Positions 1-8,883 are shown, counted from the first letter of the stretch. The stretch: DNA of 43,966 nucleotides from Bacilli bacterium (GCA_017409025.1 JAFQTN010000002.1:1-43966), one strand, 5' to 3'. Numbers and translations are program-made. The notes: generated by a model not told the origin, from the sequence alone.

Positions 1-420
1 AATACTTACCCATTTTAATTTAGGTATTTTAATTAATCTATTAACTAAATCAAGTTCAATATTACAATATTTTCTACCCTTATATTCACTATAAACTGCA
101 CTAGTAGTATAACTATGTCTATCAAATTTATTTTTATATTTCGGATAGCCAAAACCATTATTATAATATTTCTTAATATTATCATCTAAATGAAATAAAG
201 TCTTTCTAATAATAATACTGTCTATTTCTTGTAAAAATATATATTTATATTTTAAATTATTAACATAATCAGATATATTTGAACAAGCATTACTATACTT
301 ATCGTTTTTAATCTTAGAAAGATAATAATTATAAATAAATCGGGAGCATCCAAAACTTTTATTAAGCAATTCTTTTTGTTCTTTATTTGGATATAATCTA
401 AATTTAAAAGACTTATACAT
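1..420 (-). CDS. tnpB: TnpB, RNA-guided endonuclease of an IS200/IS605-type element (5' part, runs off the window)
   Basis: The reading frame is open for 140 codons from the ATG at 420 to the window edge, so only the N-terminal third is present. It starts MYKSFKFRLYPNKEQKELL, the classic TnpB/OrfB opening, followed by a CSRFIYNYYL segment and GYPKYKNK, which match the N-terminal domain of this family. TnpB proteins are transposon-encoded nucleases guided by an RNA from the element's end; the RuvC and zinc-finger parts would lie beyond the left edge. The ATG at 420 has AGAAAGG about 11 bases upstream; an in-frame ATG at 429 is too close to that site. No TnpA transposase gene lies upstream on this side. 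Intactness of the rest cannot be judged. Confidence 0.88.
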   Translation of the reverse strand, partial: MYKSFKFRLYPNKEQKELLNKSFGCSRFIYNYYLSKIKNDKYSNACSNISDYVNNLKYKYIFLQEIDSIIIRKTLFHLDDNIKKYYNNGFGYPKYKNKFDRHSYTTSAVYSEYKGRKYCNIELDLVNRLIKIPKLKWVSI

Positions 421-451
421 AATTATCATTACCTTTCTTAAAGATAATATA

Positions 452-481
452 ATTATATCAAACGACACTAACATACGTCAA
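452..481 (-). promoter_or_regulatory. Sigma-A type promoter for tnpB
   Basis: On the minus strand TTGACG (476-481) is followed after 18 bases by a perfect TATAAT (452-457), about 30 bases before the tnpB start. Confidence 0.6.
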
Positions 482-533
482 TATAAAAACATACATTTGT
501 TCTGTTTGCTTATATCTCTGAGAACTTTCCTAT

Positions 534-581
534 TTAATAAAAAAGTATCCATTAACCTATAAAAGGTCTCATGGATACTTT
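534..581 (-). terminator. Rho-independent terminator overlapping the 3' end of the unknown gene
   Basis: An 11-base stem (542-552 with 571-581) and an inner ACCT/AGGT pairing surround the stop codon of the gene ending at 552. On the minus strand the stem is followed by a T-rich run. The last eight or so codons of the gene are part of the hairpin. Confidence 0.75.
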
Positions 582-1451
582 CTTAACTCTAGCCTGACAT
601 ATCTTTCTCTTATTAATAATCTCATAAATCATATTAGCACTTTTATTATTTTTACCATTTTTTAGTTCTTCTATTTTCTCATATATCTTTTCTTTATTCG
701 CCAAATAATCCTTCTTACTTATTAAAGCAAAACTAGCCTGTAACATAAATGAAGCATTTGCTATAGCAGCTAATTTATTATAATCATTATAGTCGCTATC
801 ATTAAATTCCATTAATTGATTAATCATCCCATCAATAACATCTAAATAGCAATTTAATATTGCCTCATCACACTCTGATATATTAATACCCAAAGTCTCA
901 GCTACTAAATAAACATCAACATAATTTTCTAAAGGAACTTTAAAATTATATTCTAAAAGCACATCTTCAATATCATGTTTAGTAAAAGTATTATAATATT
1001 TAATTGTTAATAATCTCTCCCTTAATTCTGGAATATTATTATTACTAACAAATTCATCTACAAAAGAAGAATATACTAAAAATATATTTCTAACACAAGA
1101 ACACATTAACTTAGCTATTTTCATAGTTAATTTTTTATCTTCTATAATTTCTTCTGAATCAAATTCTTCTATCGTTATATTTAAAGCTTCATATGTTTTA
1201 ATATAATCTCTCATTCTTAGCATTGTAGAATTATCTTCATCAAATATAATCGTTTTCATTTCTTCATAATCATCCGAATCAAATAACTTTTCAAACAATA
1301 TTTTCTCTTCATTAACTTTCTCTCTTAATAATTTAACTAAATTTTTAAAACTATTACTAACATTAGAACGCCATATTTCTTCACTACATAATTTTATATA
1401 TATATCACTTATTTCTGAATATAAACTAACTAATTTCTTAAAAAAATCCAT
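552..1451 (-). CDS. Hypothetical alpha-helical protein, 299 aa
   Basis: I do not recognise this protein. It has no signal peptide and no clear membrane segment, and it looks soluble and mostly helical, with acidic and lysine-rich stretches (for example around residues 90-110). A run of short hydrophobic helices with two cysteines lies near residue 115. The ATG at 1451 has a GTGGTGAT ribosome-binding site a few bases upstream. It lies downstream of the thiol-redox cluster on the same strand, separated by about 64 bases, and may be the last gene of that transcript. Its stop codon is inside a terminator hairpin. Confidence 0.75.
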   Translation of the reverse strand: MDFFKKLVSLYSEISDIYIKLCSEEIWRSNVSNSFKNLVKLLREKVNEEKILFEKLFDSDDYEEMKTIIFDEDNSTMLRMRDYIKTYEALNITIEEFDSEEIIEDKKLTMKIAKLMCSCVRNIFLVYSSFVDEFVSNNNIPELRERLLTIKYYNTFTKHDIEDVLLEYNFKVPLENYVDVYLVAETLGINISECDEAILNCYLDVIDGMINQLMEFNDSDYNDYNKLAAIANASFMLQASFALISKKDYLANKEKIYEKIEELKNGKNNKSANMIYEIINKRKICQARVKKVSMRPFIG

Positions 1452-1515
1452 ATTATCACCACGTGAAAAATATTATATCATATCAAAGAAAAAATAAATA
1501 GATAAACTATTTATT

Positions 1516-2742
1516 TTAAAAATTAAACATCAGCCATTCTGGTTTAAATATCAAAAGTATTCCAATTAGTAAAAGTAATATACCACCAACTAATTTAGAT
1601 ATCTTACCATATTTCGTAGAAAAGCCAGTTATATGCATCGTAGTCATAGCTATAAAAAATATTATTAAATCATCTAATAAAAAGAACAACATATATAATC
1701 CTATATAAATTACCTCTTCAATAACAGTTAAATTATTAATAGATAATATCTCTATAAACATCAAAGGAAGTCCCGCTGAACAAGCAAGTTCTACTACATT
1801 AACAGATATCGCTAAAGCAATTACTCCAATAATTGCTAAAAAGAAATTCTTCTCACTAGTAAACTTTTTAATTCTATCAAATATCTTAGTTCTTTTCTTA
1901 TCATTAACAACTGTACAGCCTTCATTTTTTCTATTTTTAATATATCCATATAAATTAATTATAGCACCAATAATAGCCACAGTACCTATCAATATTCTTA
2001 CCCAATTAATAGATGTTATCAAAGTAGCTACATTTAACCATGTTAACATAAATAATAAATATATAAACGCTGAAGTTACTAAAAATGTAAGGCCTAATGA
2101 CCACATTCTCCTTTTATCTTTCATTCCAACCAACATACTAATTAAAAATAATAATACCCACATAGCACAAGGATTAAAACCATCTATTAAACCTATTAAC
2201 ATTGATACTACAGGTAAAGTTAATTCTTTTGTTTCTAAAGTCATTCCTAAAAAAGATATCTTATGATTACCGTAATTATCTATAAACTCATCAATACTAG
2301 TATTACTATTTTCAGATAATCCATAACTAGGAAGTTCAATATTACCTAAATATTTTCCTACTTTATCCTCATATCCATTATCTGAATAATATTCAATAGT
2401 TCCAATAAATTTACTCTTAGAATTTTCATAACTAAATCCTTTATATATTTTATCAGCAATTACTGTAAAAGGTACTCCTGTAACTTCAGTATCAAACATA
2501 TCTGCTACATCTAATAAAATATCCATATTATTATCAGTATTTACTTCATACTTGTATATTCTTATATTATCATATTCTTCTTCTAATTCCTTAAGTAACA
2601 CTTTCTCTTTAGCACAATGAGGACAACTATCTGAATAAAATAAATATATATTAACTAAATTTTTATTACTATCTGCATACACTGAAGAAATACTTAATAT
2701 AAATATAAGTAATAAAAATAATATTTTCTTTAAATATTTCAT
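1516..2742 (-). CDS. Membrane thiol-disulfide transporter: thioredoxin-like domain fused to a CcdA/DsbD-type membrane domain
   Basis: The 408-residue protein has a signal peptide (about 1-23), then a thioredoxin-fold domain with the redox motif CPHC (C40, C43) facing outside, then a membrane domain of six or more helices from about residue 175. The membrane part carries GFNPCAMW in its first helix and VELACSAGLP in a later one. These supply the paired cysteines that pass electrons across the membrane in CcdA/DsbD proteins. By family, it would take electrons from a cytoplasmic thioredoxin and deliver them to extracytoplasmic thiols. The gene for a small CPGC thioredoxin lies directly upstream: this start codon follows that stop without a gap and the GGAGG site lies within its last codons. 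That thioredoxin is the likely cytoplasmic partner (inference). Confidence 0.87.
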   Translation of the reverse strand: MKYLKKILFLLLIFILSISSVYADSNKNLVNIYLFYSDSCPHCAKEKVLLKELEEEYDNIRIYKYEVNTDNNMDILLDVADMFDTEVTGVPFTVIADKIYKGFSYENSKSKFIGTIEYYSDNGYEDKVGKYLGNIELPSYGLSENSNTSIDEFIDNYGNHKISFLGMTLETKELTLPVVSMLIGLIDGFNPCAMWVLLFLISMLVGMKDKRRMWSLGLTFLVTSAFIYLLFMLTWLNVATLITSINWVRILIGTVAIIGAIINLYGYIKNRKNEGCTVVNDKKRTKIFDRIKKFTSEKNFFLAIIGVIALAISVNVVELACSAGLPLMFIEILSINNLTVIEEVIYIGLYMLFFLLDDLIIFFIAMTTMHITGFSTKYGKISKLVGGILLLLIGILLIFKPEWLMFNF

Positions 2743-3009
2743 TTAAACCTCCATATATTTATCAATTATTTCTCTTAATTTACTTTCTTTTTGTTCCCCA
2801 ATTAATCTTTCCAATTCATTACCATTATTATCAAGAAATATTACTACTGGTAATATATTACCAACATTATATTTAGATACATTATCACTATCTATATCAT
2901 AATCTAATTCTAATATATCTAAATCATAATCTTTTAATATATTATTCCATATTTTTTTCATAACTAAACAACCAGGACACCATATAGCACCTATCTTAAT
3001 TATTTTCAC
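2743..3009 (-). CDS. Small thioredoxin-family protein (CPGC)
   Basis: An 88-residue cytoplasmic thioredoxin-fold protein without a signal peptide. It has the active-site motif WCPGC at residues 10-14 and a cis-proline-type ILPVVIF segment around residue 53, both hallmarks of the fold. It is shorter than classical thioredoxin (about 105 aa), close to glutaredoxin-like or minimal thioredoxins. It is packed between a cysteine desulfurase (2 bases upstream) and the CcdA/DsbD-like protein (0 bases downstream), so all three are surely co-transcribed. Possible roles are reducing the membrane transporter or accepting electrons around the desulfurase; the sequence does not decide which. Confidence 0.85.
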   Translation of the reverse strand: MKIIKIGAIWCPGCLVMKKIWNNILKDYDLDILELDYDIDSDNVSKYNVGNILPVVIFLDNNGNELERLIGEQKESKLREIIDKYMEV

Positions 3010-3011
3010 TC

Positions 3012-4133
3012 TTACATCTCCAATTTCTTATAACATTCATCAAACACTTCTAAAAATTTATCTACTTCTTCAAAAGTAGTCATATAAGATAAACTAATTC
3101 TTAAACTACCATTAGATAATTCTTTATCTTTTGTTAAAGCATATACAGAATTTGACATACTATTAGAACTAGAACAAGCACTCTTGGTAGATATATATAT
3201 TTCTTTCTCATCCAAAGCATGTACAAAAGTCTCAGGTTTTATTCCCTTTAAACTAAAATTAATCGTATTAGGTATGCTATTTTCTGTACTATTAATATGC
3301 ACTCTATCATAGCACCCTAATTTATCACATATTTTCTTATTTAATTTACTAACATATTGATAATTATCAGATACTTTAGGAATTATTAATTTTAAAGCCT
3401 TCATCAAAGATACTATTAAAGGCAATGCAGGAGTCCCACTTCTATATACCGTAGTACTCTTTCCTCCATGAATTAATGGTTCAATATTAATATTCTCTTT
3501 CTTAATTAATAAACCTATACCCTTCATTCCATATATCTTATGTGCTGACATTGAAGCTAAATCTACACCCGTTAAATCAACTGGAATCTTACCATATGCC
3601 TGCGTACAGTCAACATGAAAATAACATTTAGGATACTCACTAACTATATCTGCAATTTCTCTAATTGGTTGTTTAAGACCAATTTCACTATCAACCATAC
3701 ATATACTAACAAGTATAGTATCACTTCTCATTAAACTCTTTAAATGATCTAAATCTACAAGACCATCATCTTTTATCTTAACAAAGTCAACTTCAAACCC
3801 CATATTAGATAAATAATTCATAGGCCCTATAATAGAAGAATGTTCTAAAAATGTAGTAATAATATGTTTACCTCTATTTTGATATTTCAAACATATCCCT
3901 TTAATAGCTAAATTATTACTTTCACTTGCCCCACTAGTATATATTATCTCACTACTTTTAACACCCAACATTTTAGCAATCTCACTAGTAGCATAATCCT
4001 CTAACTCTTTAGATTTAACACCCAAACTATGTAAAGAATTACTGTTCCCTGGATAATCTAAACAAACTTTATTAAAAGTATCTAATACTTGTCTATTAAC
4101 CGGAGTTGTTGCCGAATAATCTAAATAAATCAT
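3012..4133 (-). CDS. Cysteine desulfurase, IscS/NifS family
   Basis: This PLP enzyme removes sulfur from cysteine as an enzyme persulfide, for Fe-S clusters or tRNA thiolation. The 373-residue sequence opens with IYLDYSATTP, has the PLP lysine in SAHKIYG (K199) and the catalytic cysteine in STKSACSSS (C320), in the long flexible loop typical of the IscS/NifS group rather than SufS. The ATG at 4133 has a GGTGAT site just upstream. It is the first gene of a tight three-gene unit with two thiol-redox genes. A second desulfurase, SufS, lies at 42394-43593, so this copy probably serves another purpose such as tRNA sulfur modification (inference). Confidence 0.92.
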   Translation of the reverse strand: MIYLDYSATTPVNRQVLDTFNKVCLDYPGNSNSLHSLGVKSKELEDYATSEIAKMLGVKSSEIIYTSGASESNNLAIKGICLKYQNRGKHIITTFLEHSSIIGPMNYLSNMGFEVDFVKIKDDGLVDLDHLKSLMRSDTILVSICMVDSEIGLKQPIREIADIVSEYPKCYFHVDCTQAYGKIPVDLTGVDLASMSAHKIYGMKGIGLLIKKENINIEPLIHGGKSTTVYRSGTPALPLIVSLMKALKLIIPKVSDNYQYVSKLNKKICDKLGCYDRVHINSTENSIPNTINFSLKGIKPETFVHALDEKEIYISTKSACSSSNSMSNSVYALTKDKELSNGSLRISLSYMTTFEEVDKFLEVFDECYKKLEM

Positions 4134-4164
4134 TATATCACCAAAATAATTTTAACACATTTAG

Positions 4165-4202
4165 ATAAAAATTAAAAGTCATAACTAATACTAGTTATGA
4201 CT
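4165..4202 (-). terminator. Terminator after rseP
   Basis: A perfect 11-base stem (4177-4187 with 4192-4202, 4-base loop) is followed on the minus strand by a T-rich run. It separates the cdsA-rseP operon from the desulfurase gene. Confidence 0.85.
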
Positions 4203-4217
4203 CATTACTATCATATA

Positions 4218-5258
4218 TTAAAATAATCTAAGTATATCATTAAATGTTACATATATAAGTAAACCAATGATTAAGAAGAAACCAACACTATGAATAATAT
4301 TTTCAACTTTCTTAGAAACTGGTTTTTTAAATATTTTTTCTATAAATAAGAATAATATTCTTCCACCATCAAATGCAGGGAATGGTAATAAATTAATAAT
4401 ACCAACATTAATACTTAAGTAAGCTACAAGATAAAGTATTGCTTCAAGTCCTTGTTCTGCTTGAGAATCAACTACTGAATATATACCAACAGGACCAGAT
4501 AATTGATTAACCCCTACTTTTCCAGTAAATAAATATTTTAACGTATCCCACATACTTCCAAATAAAGATACTGTTTTATTTACCGCATATTTAATTGATG
4601 GTACAAATCCATATTCTTTATCATATTGAGTAGCTATTCCAAATTTATAACTTTCATTTCCTTCTTCATCTGTTACTTTTTTAGGTTCTACAGTATATTC
4701 TATTACTCTTCCATCTGCTTTTTCTACTTTAAACACTACTGCTTCACCATTCGTAGTTTGAAGCATAACTAATCCTTGATCCCAATTATTAACTTTATTT
4801 CCATCAATAGATAATACCAAGTCTCCACTCTCAATTCCAGCAGTATACGCTGGATACTCTGGACTTACTTCACCAATATAAGGCTTCGTAGAAACAGCAC
4901 CATATATTAAAGCACTAATAAATAAAATTAAAAACGCAAAGATAAAGTTAAAAAATGCTCCTGCAAATAATACTAAAAATCTTGACCAAAATCCCTTATT
5001 ACACATTTGTCTTTTCTTAGGAATTTTATCATCTTCAACATCTTCCCCGGCAATCATTACATATCCACCTAAAGGAACCATTCTTAAACAAAATTCTGTT
5101 TCTCCACCTTTTCTTTTCTTACCAAATATTTTTTTACCCATACCAATCGAAAATTCATATACATAAATATTTGATAATTTTGCAAAGATAAAGTGTCCAA
5201 ATTCATGAACTGCAACAATCGCACTTAAAATAAGAATAAACCAAATTAACGATAACAT
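4218..5258 (-). CDS. rseP: RIP zinc metalloprotease RseP/RasP (site-2 protease)
   Basis: An intramembrane protease that cuts membrane-bound anti-sigma factors and leftover signal peptides. Zinc-binding HEFGH lies in the first membrane helix (H18, E19, H22). A PDZ domain spans roughly residues 120-190, and the second conserved motif NLLPFPAFDGG lies near residue 288 in a later helix. Three to four membrane segments are visible. At 346 residues it is the single-PDZ form common in Gram-positives. It starts 10 bases after cdsA with an AAGGAGG site, matching the conserved cdsA-rseP order of Bacillota, although dxr and proS are not nearby. A strong terminator follows. Confidence 0.95.
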   Translation of the reverse strand: MLSLIWFILILSAIVAVHEFGHFIFAKLSNIYVYEFSIGMGKKIFGKKRKGGETEFCLRMVPLGGYVMIAGEDVEDDKIPKKRQMCNKGFWSRFLVLFAGAFFNFIFAFLILFISALIYGAVSTKPYIGEVSPEYPAYTAGIESGDLVLSIDGNKVNNWDQGLVMLQTTNGEAVVFKVEKADGRVIEYTVEPKKVTDEEGNESYKFGIATQYDKEYGFVPSIKYAVNKTVSLFGSMWDTLKYLFTGKVGVNQLSGPVGIYSVVDSQAEQGLEAILYLVAYLSINVGIINLLPFPAFDGGRILFLFIEKIFKKPVSKKVENIIHSVGFFLIIGLLIYVTFNDILRLF

Positions 5259-5268
5259 AACATCCTCC

Positions 5269-6054
5269 TTAAATAATACTAAGTATCAAAGATAATCCTA
5301 AAGATACATATATAACACTATCAAATCTATCCAAAATACCACCATGCCCCGGTATTAAATTTGAATAATCTTTCTTATCAAAATATCTCTTTATACTACT
5401 AAAGAATAAATCTCCAAGTTCTGATAATATAGTTAAAAACAAACATAAAACAATAACTTCAAACTTAGTTACTCCACCTACTAAATTATAGTAATACACA
5501 CTACCAACTAGTGTCCCTATAATTGTCCCTATTACACTACCTTCAATAGTCTTCTTAGGAGATATACTAGTTAATTTATGTTTACCAATAAGCATTCCTC
5601 CAATATAAGCATATGTATCAGTTATAAATGCTATTATAAAAATAAATATACACTTAACTAAACTACTATCTGCCATATATATAATATTTCCAAAAGAAAG
5701 TCCTAAAAAATATACTATTCCTAAATTATATAAAGCATCAGTTATATTATATAATTTATTATCATTATAAAATATTATCGGTAAACTAAGTAACAGTAAT
5801 GGAACCAATATTACTATATTCATATCTATTTTATAAAAAGTATTATTCATAGCAGTCATTAATACCGATAAAATACCTATTAACCTAATTAAATTTAATT
5901 TCTTATTTTTTTCACTGTATCTTACATCAAAAAATTCTTTATATCCAATTACAGAACAAATTAACATAAGAACTCCAAATAACTTACTATCTATAAGTAT
6001 ACTACCTATCATTATGATAAGAAGTATAATTGCACTAATAGTTCTTTGTTTCAT
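5269..6054 (-). CDS. cdsA: Phosphatidate cytidylyltransferase
   Basis: CdsA makes CDP-diacylglycerol from phosphatidic acid and CTP, the entry point to phosphatidylglycerol and cardiolipin. The protein is a multi-pass membrane protein of about 261 residues. It ends with the family signature region: SPKKTIEGS, then SELGDLFFSSIKR and IPGHGGILDRFDS. The ATG at 6054 is preferred because a GATAGGA site lies 9 bases upstream; longer in-frame starts up to 6072 lack a site at a usable distance. It is the first gene of a cdsA-rseP operon with its own promoter. Confidence 0.94.
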   Translation of the reverse strand: MKQRTISAIILLIIMIGSILIDSKLFGVLMLICSVIGYKEFFDVRYSEKNKKLNLIRLIGILSVLMTAMNNTFYKIDMNIVILVPLLLLSLPIIFYNDNKLYNITDALYNLGIVYFLGLSFGNIIYMADSSLVKCIFIFIIAFITDTYAYIGGMLIGKHKLTSISPKKTIEGSVIGTIIGTLVGSVYYYNLVGGVTKFEVIVLCLFLTILSELGDLFFSSIKRYFDKKDYSNLIPGHGGILDRFDSVIYVSLGLSLILSII

Positions 6055-6077
6055 ACACATCATTCCTATCAAAATAA

Positions 6078-6106
6078 ATTATACTAAAAAAAAAGAATTT
6101 ATACAA
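6078..6106 (-). promoter_or_regulatory. Promoter of the cdsA-rseP operon
   Basis: On the minus strand TTGTAT (6101-6106) and a perfect TATAAT (6078-6083) are 17 bases apart, just upstream of cdsA. A T-rich tract between them may also be the tail of a weak terminator for the upstream activase gene. Confidence 0.55.
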
Positions 6107-6139
6107 CTAAATACTCTTTTTTTACACTTTTTATTTTCC

Positions 6140-7096
6140 TTAAACTTTTTTTAGTATACTACCTGCTTCACAATGATTACCCCAAAAATCAAGTAATTTA
6201 TCATTTTTATAAACTGATACTATCTCACAATTATTAGAACACCTTCCACATTCGACTATTCTTGTTTCTAATTTTAAATTATCTATATCAAAATCAAATA
6301 CATTCTCATATTTACTTTCCCTAGCCATAATAGCTATACCAAAAGCGCCCATTAAATGTGAATTTTTATCTACTATTATTTTATTTTTAACTATTTCTTC
6401 AAAAGCCTTAACTACTGCTTTATTTTTACTAACTCCCCCATTAAATACAATTGGTCCACGTATCTTCTTACCTTTTGCCACATTATTAATATAATTTACA
6501 GCTACTGCTCTACAAACACCAGCAATAATATCTTCTTTCTTATACCCCGCTTGTATTTTATGAATTAAATCAGATTCAGCAAAAACAGTACACCTAGCAG
6601 CTATATTCACTTTATTCTTAGAACTAAAAGCAACTTCACTTACTCTTTCTATTGGAACATCTAATCTCTTAGTTAAAGAAGTTATAAAAGCACCAGTACC
6701 TGCAGCACATAAAGTATTCATCGCATAATCTATTACAACGCCGTTATTAATAAGTGTTATCTTACTATCCTGTCCACCTATTTCAAAAATAGTCCTAACA
6801 TCAGGATATAATCTAACTGTCCCAACAGCATGAGCTGTAATTTCATTTTTTATTGTCTTAGCACCAAGTAATGTCCCAATTAATTTTCTAGCAGAACCAG
6901 TAGTCCCAACACTGACTACCTTATATTTATTTAAATCTATATCTTCTCTCATATTTTTAATAACTTTTTTTACCGCTTTAATAGGATTCCCTTCAGTATA
7001 TAAATAACTACTAGTTATTATATTATTATATTCATCAATTACTACCCCTTTAGTAGATATAGAACCAATATCTATTCCCATATATAATTTATTCAT
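6140..7096 (-). CDS. Activator ATPase of 2-hydroxyacyl-CoA dehydratase type (BadF/BadG/BcrA/BcrD family)
   Basis: These ASKHA-fold ATPases carry a [4Fe-4S] cluster and pass high-energy electrons to a partner reductase or dehydratase. The sequence has MGIDIGSISTKG at the N terminus, EIGGQDSK, LCAAGTGAFI and AARCTVFAESD. The cysteines of the last two motifs bind the cluster in this family. After about residue 285 comes a cysteine-rich tail (CGRCSNNC, then GNHCEAG). That tail is typical of the activase part of the very large activase-DUF2229 proteins rather than of HgdC itself. No dehydratase subunit lies nearby, so the partner is unknown. The ATG at 7096 follows GGTGAT by 4 bases and is preferred over an upstream GTG. 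Confidence 0.85.
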   Translation of the reverse strand: MNKLYMGIDIGSISTKGVVIDEYNNIITSSYLYTEGNPIKAVKKVIKNMREDIDLNKYKVVSVGTTGSARKLIGTLLGAKTIKNEITAHAVGTVRLYPDVRTIFEIGGQDSKITLINNGVVIDYAMNTLCAAGTGAFITSLTKRLDVPIERVSEVAFSSKNKVNIAARCTVFAESDLIHKIQAGYKKEDIIAGVCRAVAVNYINNVAKGKKIRGPIVFNGGVSKNKAVVKAFEEIVKNKIIVDKNSHLMGAFGIAIMARESKYENVFDFDIDNLKLETRIVECGRCSNNCEIVSVYKNDKLLDFWGNHCEAGSILKKV

Positions 7097-7229
7097 CAAT
7101 ATCACCTACCATAATTATATGTAGAATTTATATAAAAATTTGTCGAATTATAGCCTAAAAAATGTACACTATTTATCTACATATTTTTATGTTTATTTAT
7201 GAGAAAATATAACCAAGAGGTGTATTATT

Positions 7230-7466
7230 ATGAATAACAAAGTAAATAATACAAATATATATGATACCGTTAGAAAAAATATTAGAAAATATAGAAAATT
7301 AAAAGGTATGACTCAACAAGATTTAGCAGATGCTGCTGAATTAAGTCACGGATACATAAGAGAAATAGAATCTCTTAATATGGGAGTTACATTCTCACTA
7401 GACGCTGTAGAAAAAATAGCTAACGCCTTAGATTTAAAATTCTATCTTTTATTCGAAGAAAATTAA
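7230..7466 (+). CDS. XRE-family helix-turn-helix regulator, 78 aa
   Basis: A single-domain Cro/CI-type DNA-binding protein. The helix-turn-helix spans roughly residues 20-65 (MTQQDLADAAELSHGYIREI) and includes the usual KIANALDLKF segment that closes the domain. It has no other domain, so any ligand or partner is unknown. An AGAGGTG site precedes the ATG. It is transcribed divergently from the dehydratase activase gene (134 bases apart) and converges on the symporter gene, sharing a terminator with it. Its target is not evident. Confidence 0.9.
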   Translation: MNNKVNNTNIYDTVRKNIRKYRKLKGMTQQDLADAAELSHGYIREIESLNMGVTFSLDAVEKIANALDLKFYLLFEEN

Positions 7467-7473
7467 TAACATT

Positions 7474-7503
7474 AAAAAAACAAGTATTAACTTGCTTTTT
7501 TTT
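7474..7503. terminator. Bidirectional terminator between the XRE gene and the symporter gene
   Basis: A run of A, CAAGT, a 4-base loop, ACTTG and a run of T. It works in either direction and includes the stop codon of the symporter gene (7487-7489). Confidence 0.8.
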
Positions 7504-8734
7504 CTAACCATTTCTTTCCATCAACTATCCTACTAGTAAGCATTGCTGAAGCACTATCGCCTACAACATTTAAAACAGTTGCTGGTGGATCTATTATCGT
7601 AGCTATTATTGTAAGTATTGGTAAAGTAACCACCGGATACCCAAGCATTGTAATTATTAACATCTCAGATATTGTTCCTCCACCAATTGGAACAGCTGTA
7701 ACAAGAAGTGTCGCTATAATAGCGATTCCCATTACTTTTAATATAGATATATTCCCAACATCATTAAATAAATATACTAAAAACATTATTTTAAATACAC
7801 TACCAATAACTGACCCATCTTTATGAAAACTAGCGCCTAAAGAAACAGTCGTATCAACGATATCTTCAGATATTCCCATTTTTTTAGAACACTCCATATT
7901 AACAGGCATTGAAGCAGCAGAAGAACATGTTCCTAAAGCTGTAACAGTTGATGGAAATATATTCTTCCAAAACGCATTAACAGCTTTCTTTCCACCACTT
8001 AAATAAGCAAATATTGTATATATCACAAAATAGAAAAATATCGATACTAACAAATATATAATGAAAGTCTTCAAATAACCAACAGCTATTTCTCCTCCAA
8101 ATGTACCAACCAACGAAGCAAAATAACATCCAAGGCCCACGGGAGCATAATACATAATTATTTTAATCAAATTATTAACTATTTCATTACAAGATTCCAT
8201 AAATTTATATACTGGTTCAGCCTTATCACCTGCCATATGCATTGCAAAACCTACCAATATAGATATAACAATTAAAGCTATCATATTATCTCTAGATAAT
8301 AATTTAGCGAAATCATCTACCGAAGTCATTTCTACAAATTTCTCTAATGGATTTAAAGAAATCTCTTCTGAATTATCACTCTCATCTAAAGATAATTCTT
8401 CCTTTATTAATTCTTCATCTTTAGTATCCACTAACTTAAATGAATATGTACTAGCAATACCAATAAGAACTGCTATTATTGAAGTAACTAAAAATACTAT
8501 AAAAGTAGTCACTAATATTTTTCCCATTCTCTTAGGTTGTTTCATCTTATATATCGATGTTGCAATCGATAAAAATATAAGTGGAACAACAACCACAAGT
8601 AACATATTTAAAAATAATTCACCTAGTGGTTTAAGCACATTAGAACCACTACCCCACAGTAATCCTACCAAAGCTCCCAACATAATAAATCCAAGTAATA
8701 TTATAATTGATTTATAATTTTTTAATATTTTCAT
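7487..8734 (-). CDS. Dicarboxylate/amino acid:cation symporter (DAACS/SLC1 family)
   Basis: A sodium- or proton-coupled importer for glutamate, aspartate, C4-dicarboxylates or similar substrates. The protein of about 415 residues has eight or so membrane segments. The hallmarks are the serine-rich reentrant loop TCSSAASMPVN, the GGGTISEM motif near the second reentrant loop, and the DPPATVLNVVGDSASA segment that binds cation and substrate. Several members with this motif set carry serine, threonine or cystine, so substrate is open. The ATG at 8734 has AAGGAGG 6 bases upstream; an upstream in-frame start at 8782 lacks a site. It is a single-gene transcript. Confidence 0.9.
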   Translation of the reverse strand: MKILKNYKSIIILLGFIMLGALVGLLWGSGSNVLKPLGELFLNMLLVVVVPLIFLSIATSIYKMKQPKRMGKILVTTFIVFLVTSIIAVLIGIASTYSFKLVDTKDEELIKEELSLDESDNSEEISLNPLEKFVEMTSVDDFAKLLSRDNMIALIVISILVGFAMHMAGDKAEPVYKFMESCNEIVNNLIKIIMYYAPVGLGCYFASLVGTFGGEIAVGYLKTFIIYLLVSIFFYFVIYTIFAYLSGGKKAVNAFWKNIFPSTVTALGTCSSAASMPVNMECSKKMGISEDIVDTTVSLGASFHKDGSVIGSVFKIMFLVYLFNDVGNISILKVMGIAIIATLLVTAVPIGGGTISEMLIITMLGYPVVTLPILTIIATIIDPPATVLNVVGDSASAMLTSRIVDGKKWLEKKAS

Positions 8735-8836
8735 ATCTTCCTCCTTAATATAAGTATATAAATTAACTCTTAAAAATACCACTAATACAAATCCACAGTT
8801 AATTTATAAAATCCACATATATTTCACAAAAATTAA

Positions 8837-8865
8837 TTGAATATAACCTTCTATTATGTTAATAT
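8837..8865 (+). promoter_or_regulatory. Promoter of the Sel1-repeat gene
   Basis: TTGAAT (8837-8842) and TAATAT (8860-8865) with 17-base spacing, about 19 bases before the start codon. Confidence 0.5.
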
Positions 8866-8883
8866 ATTAATAAGGAGAAAAGT

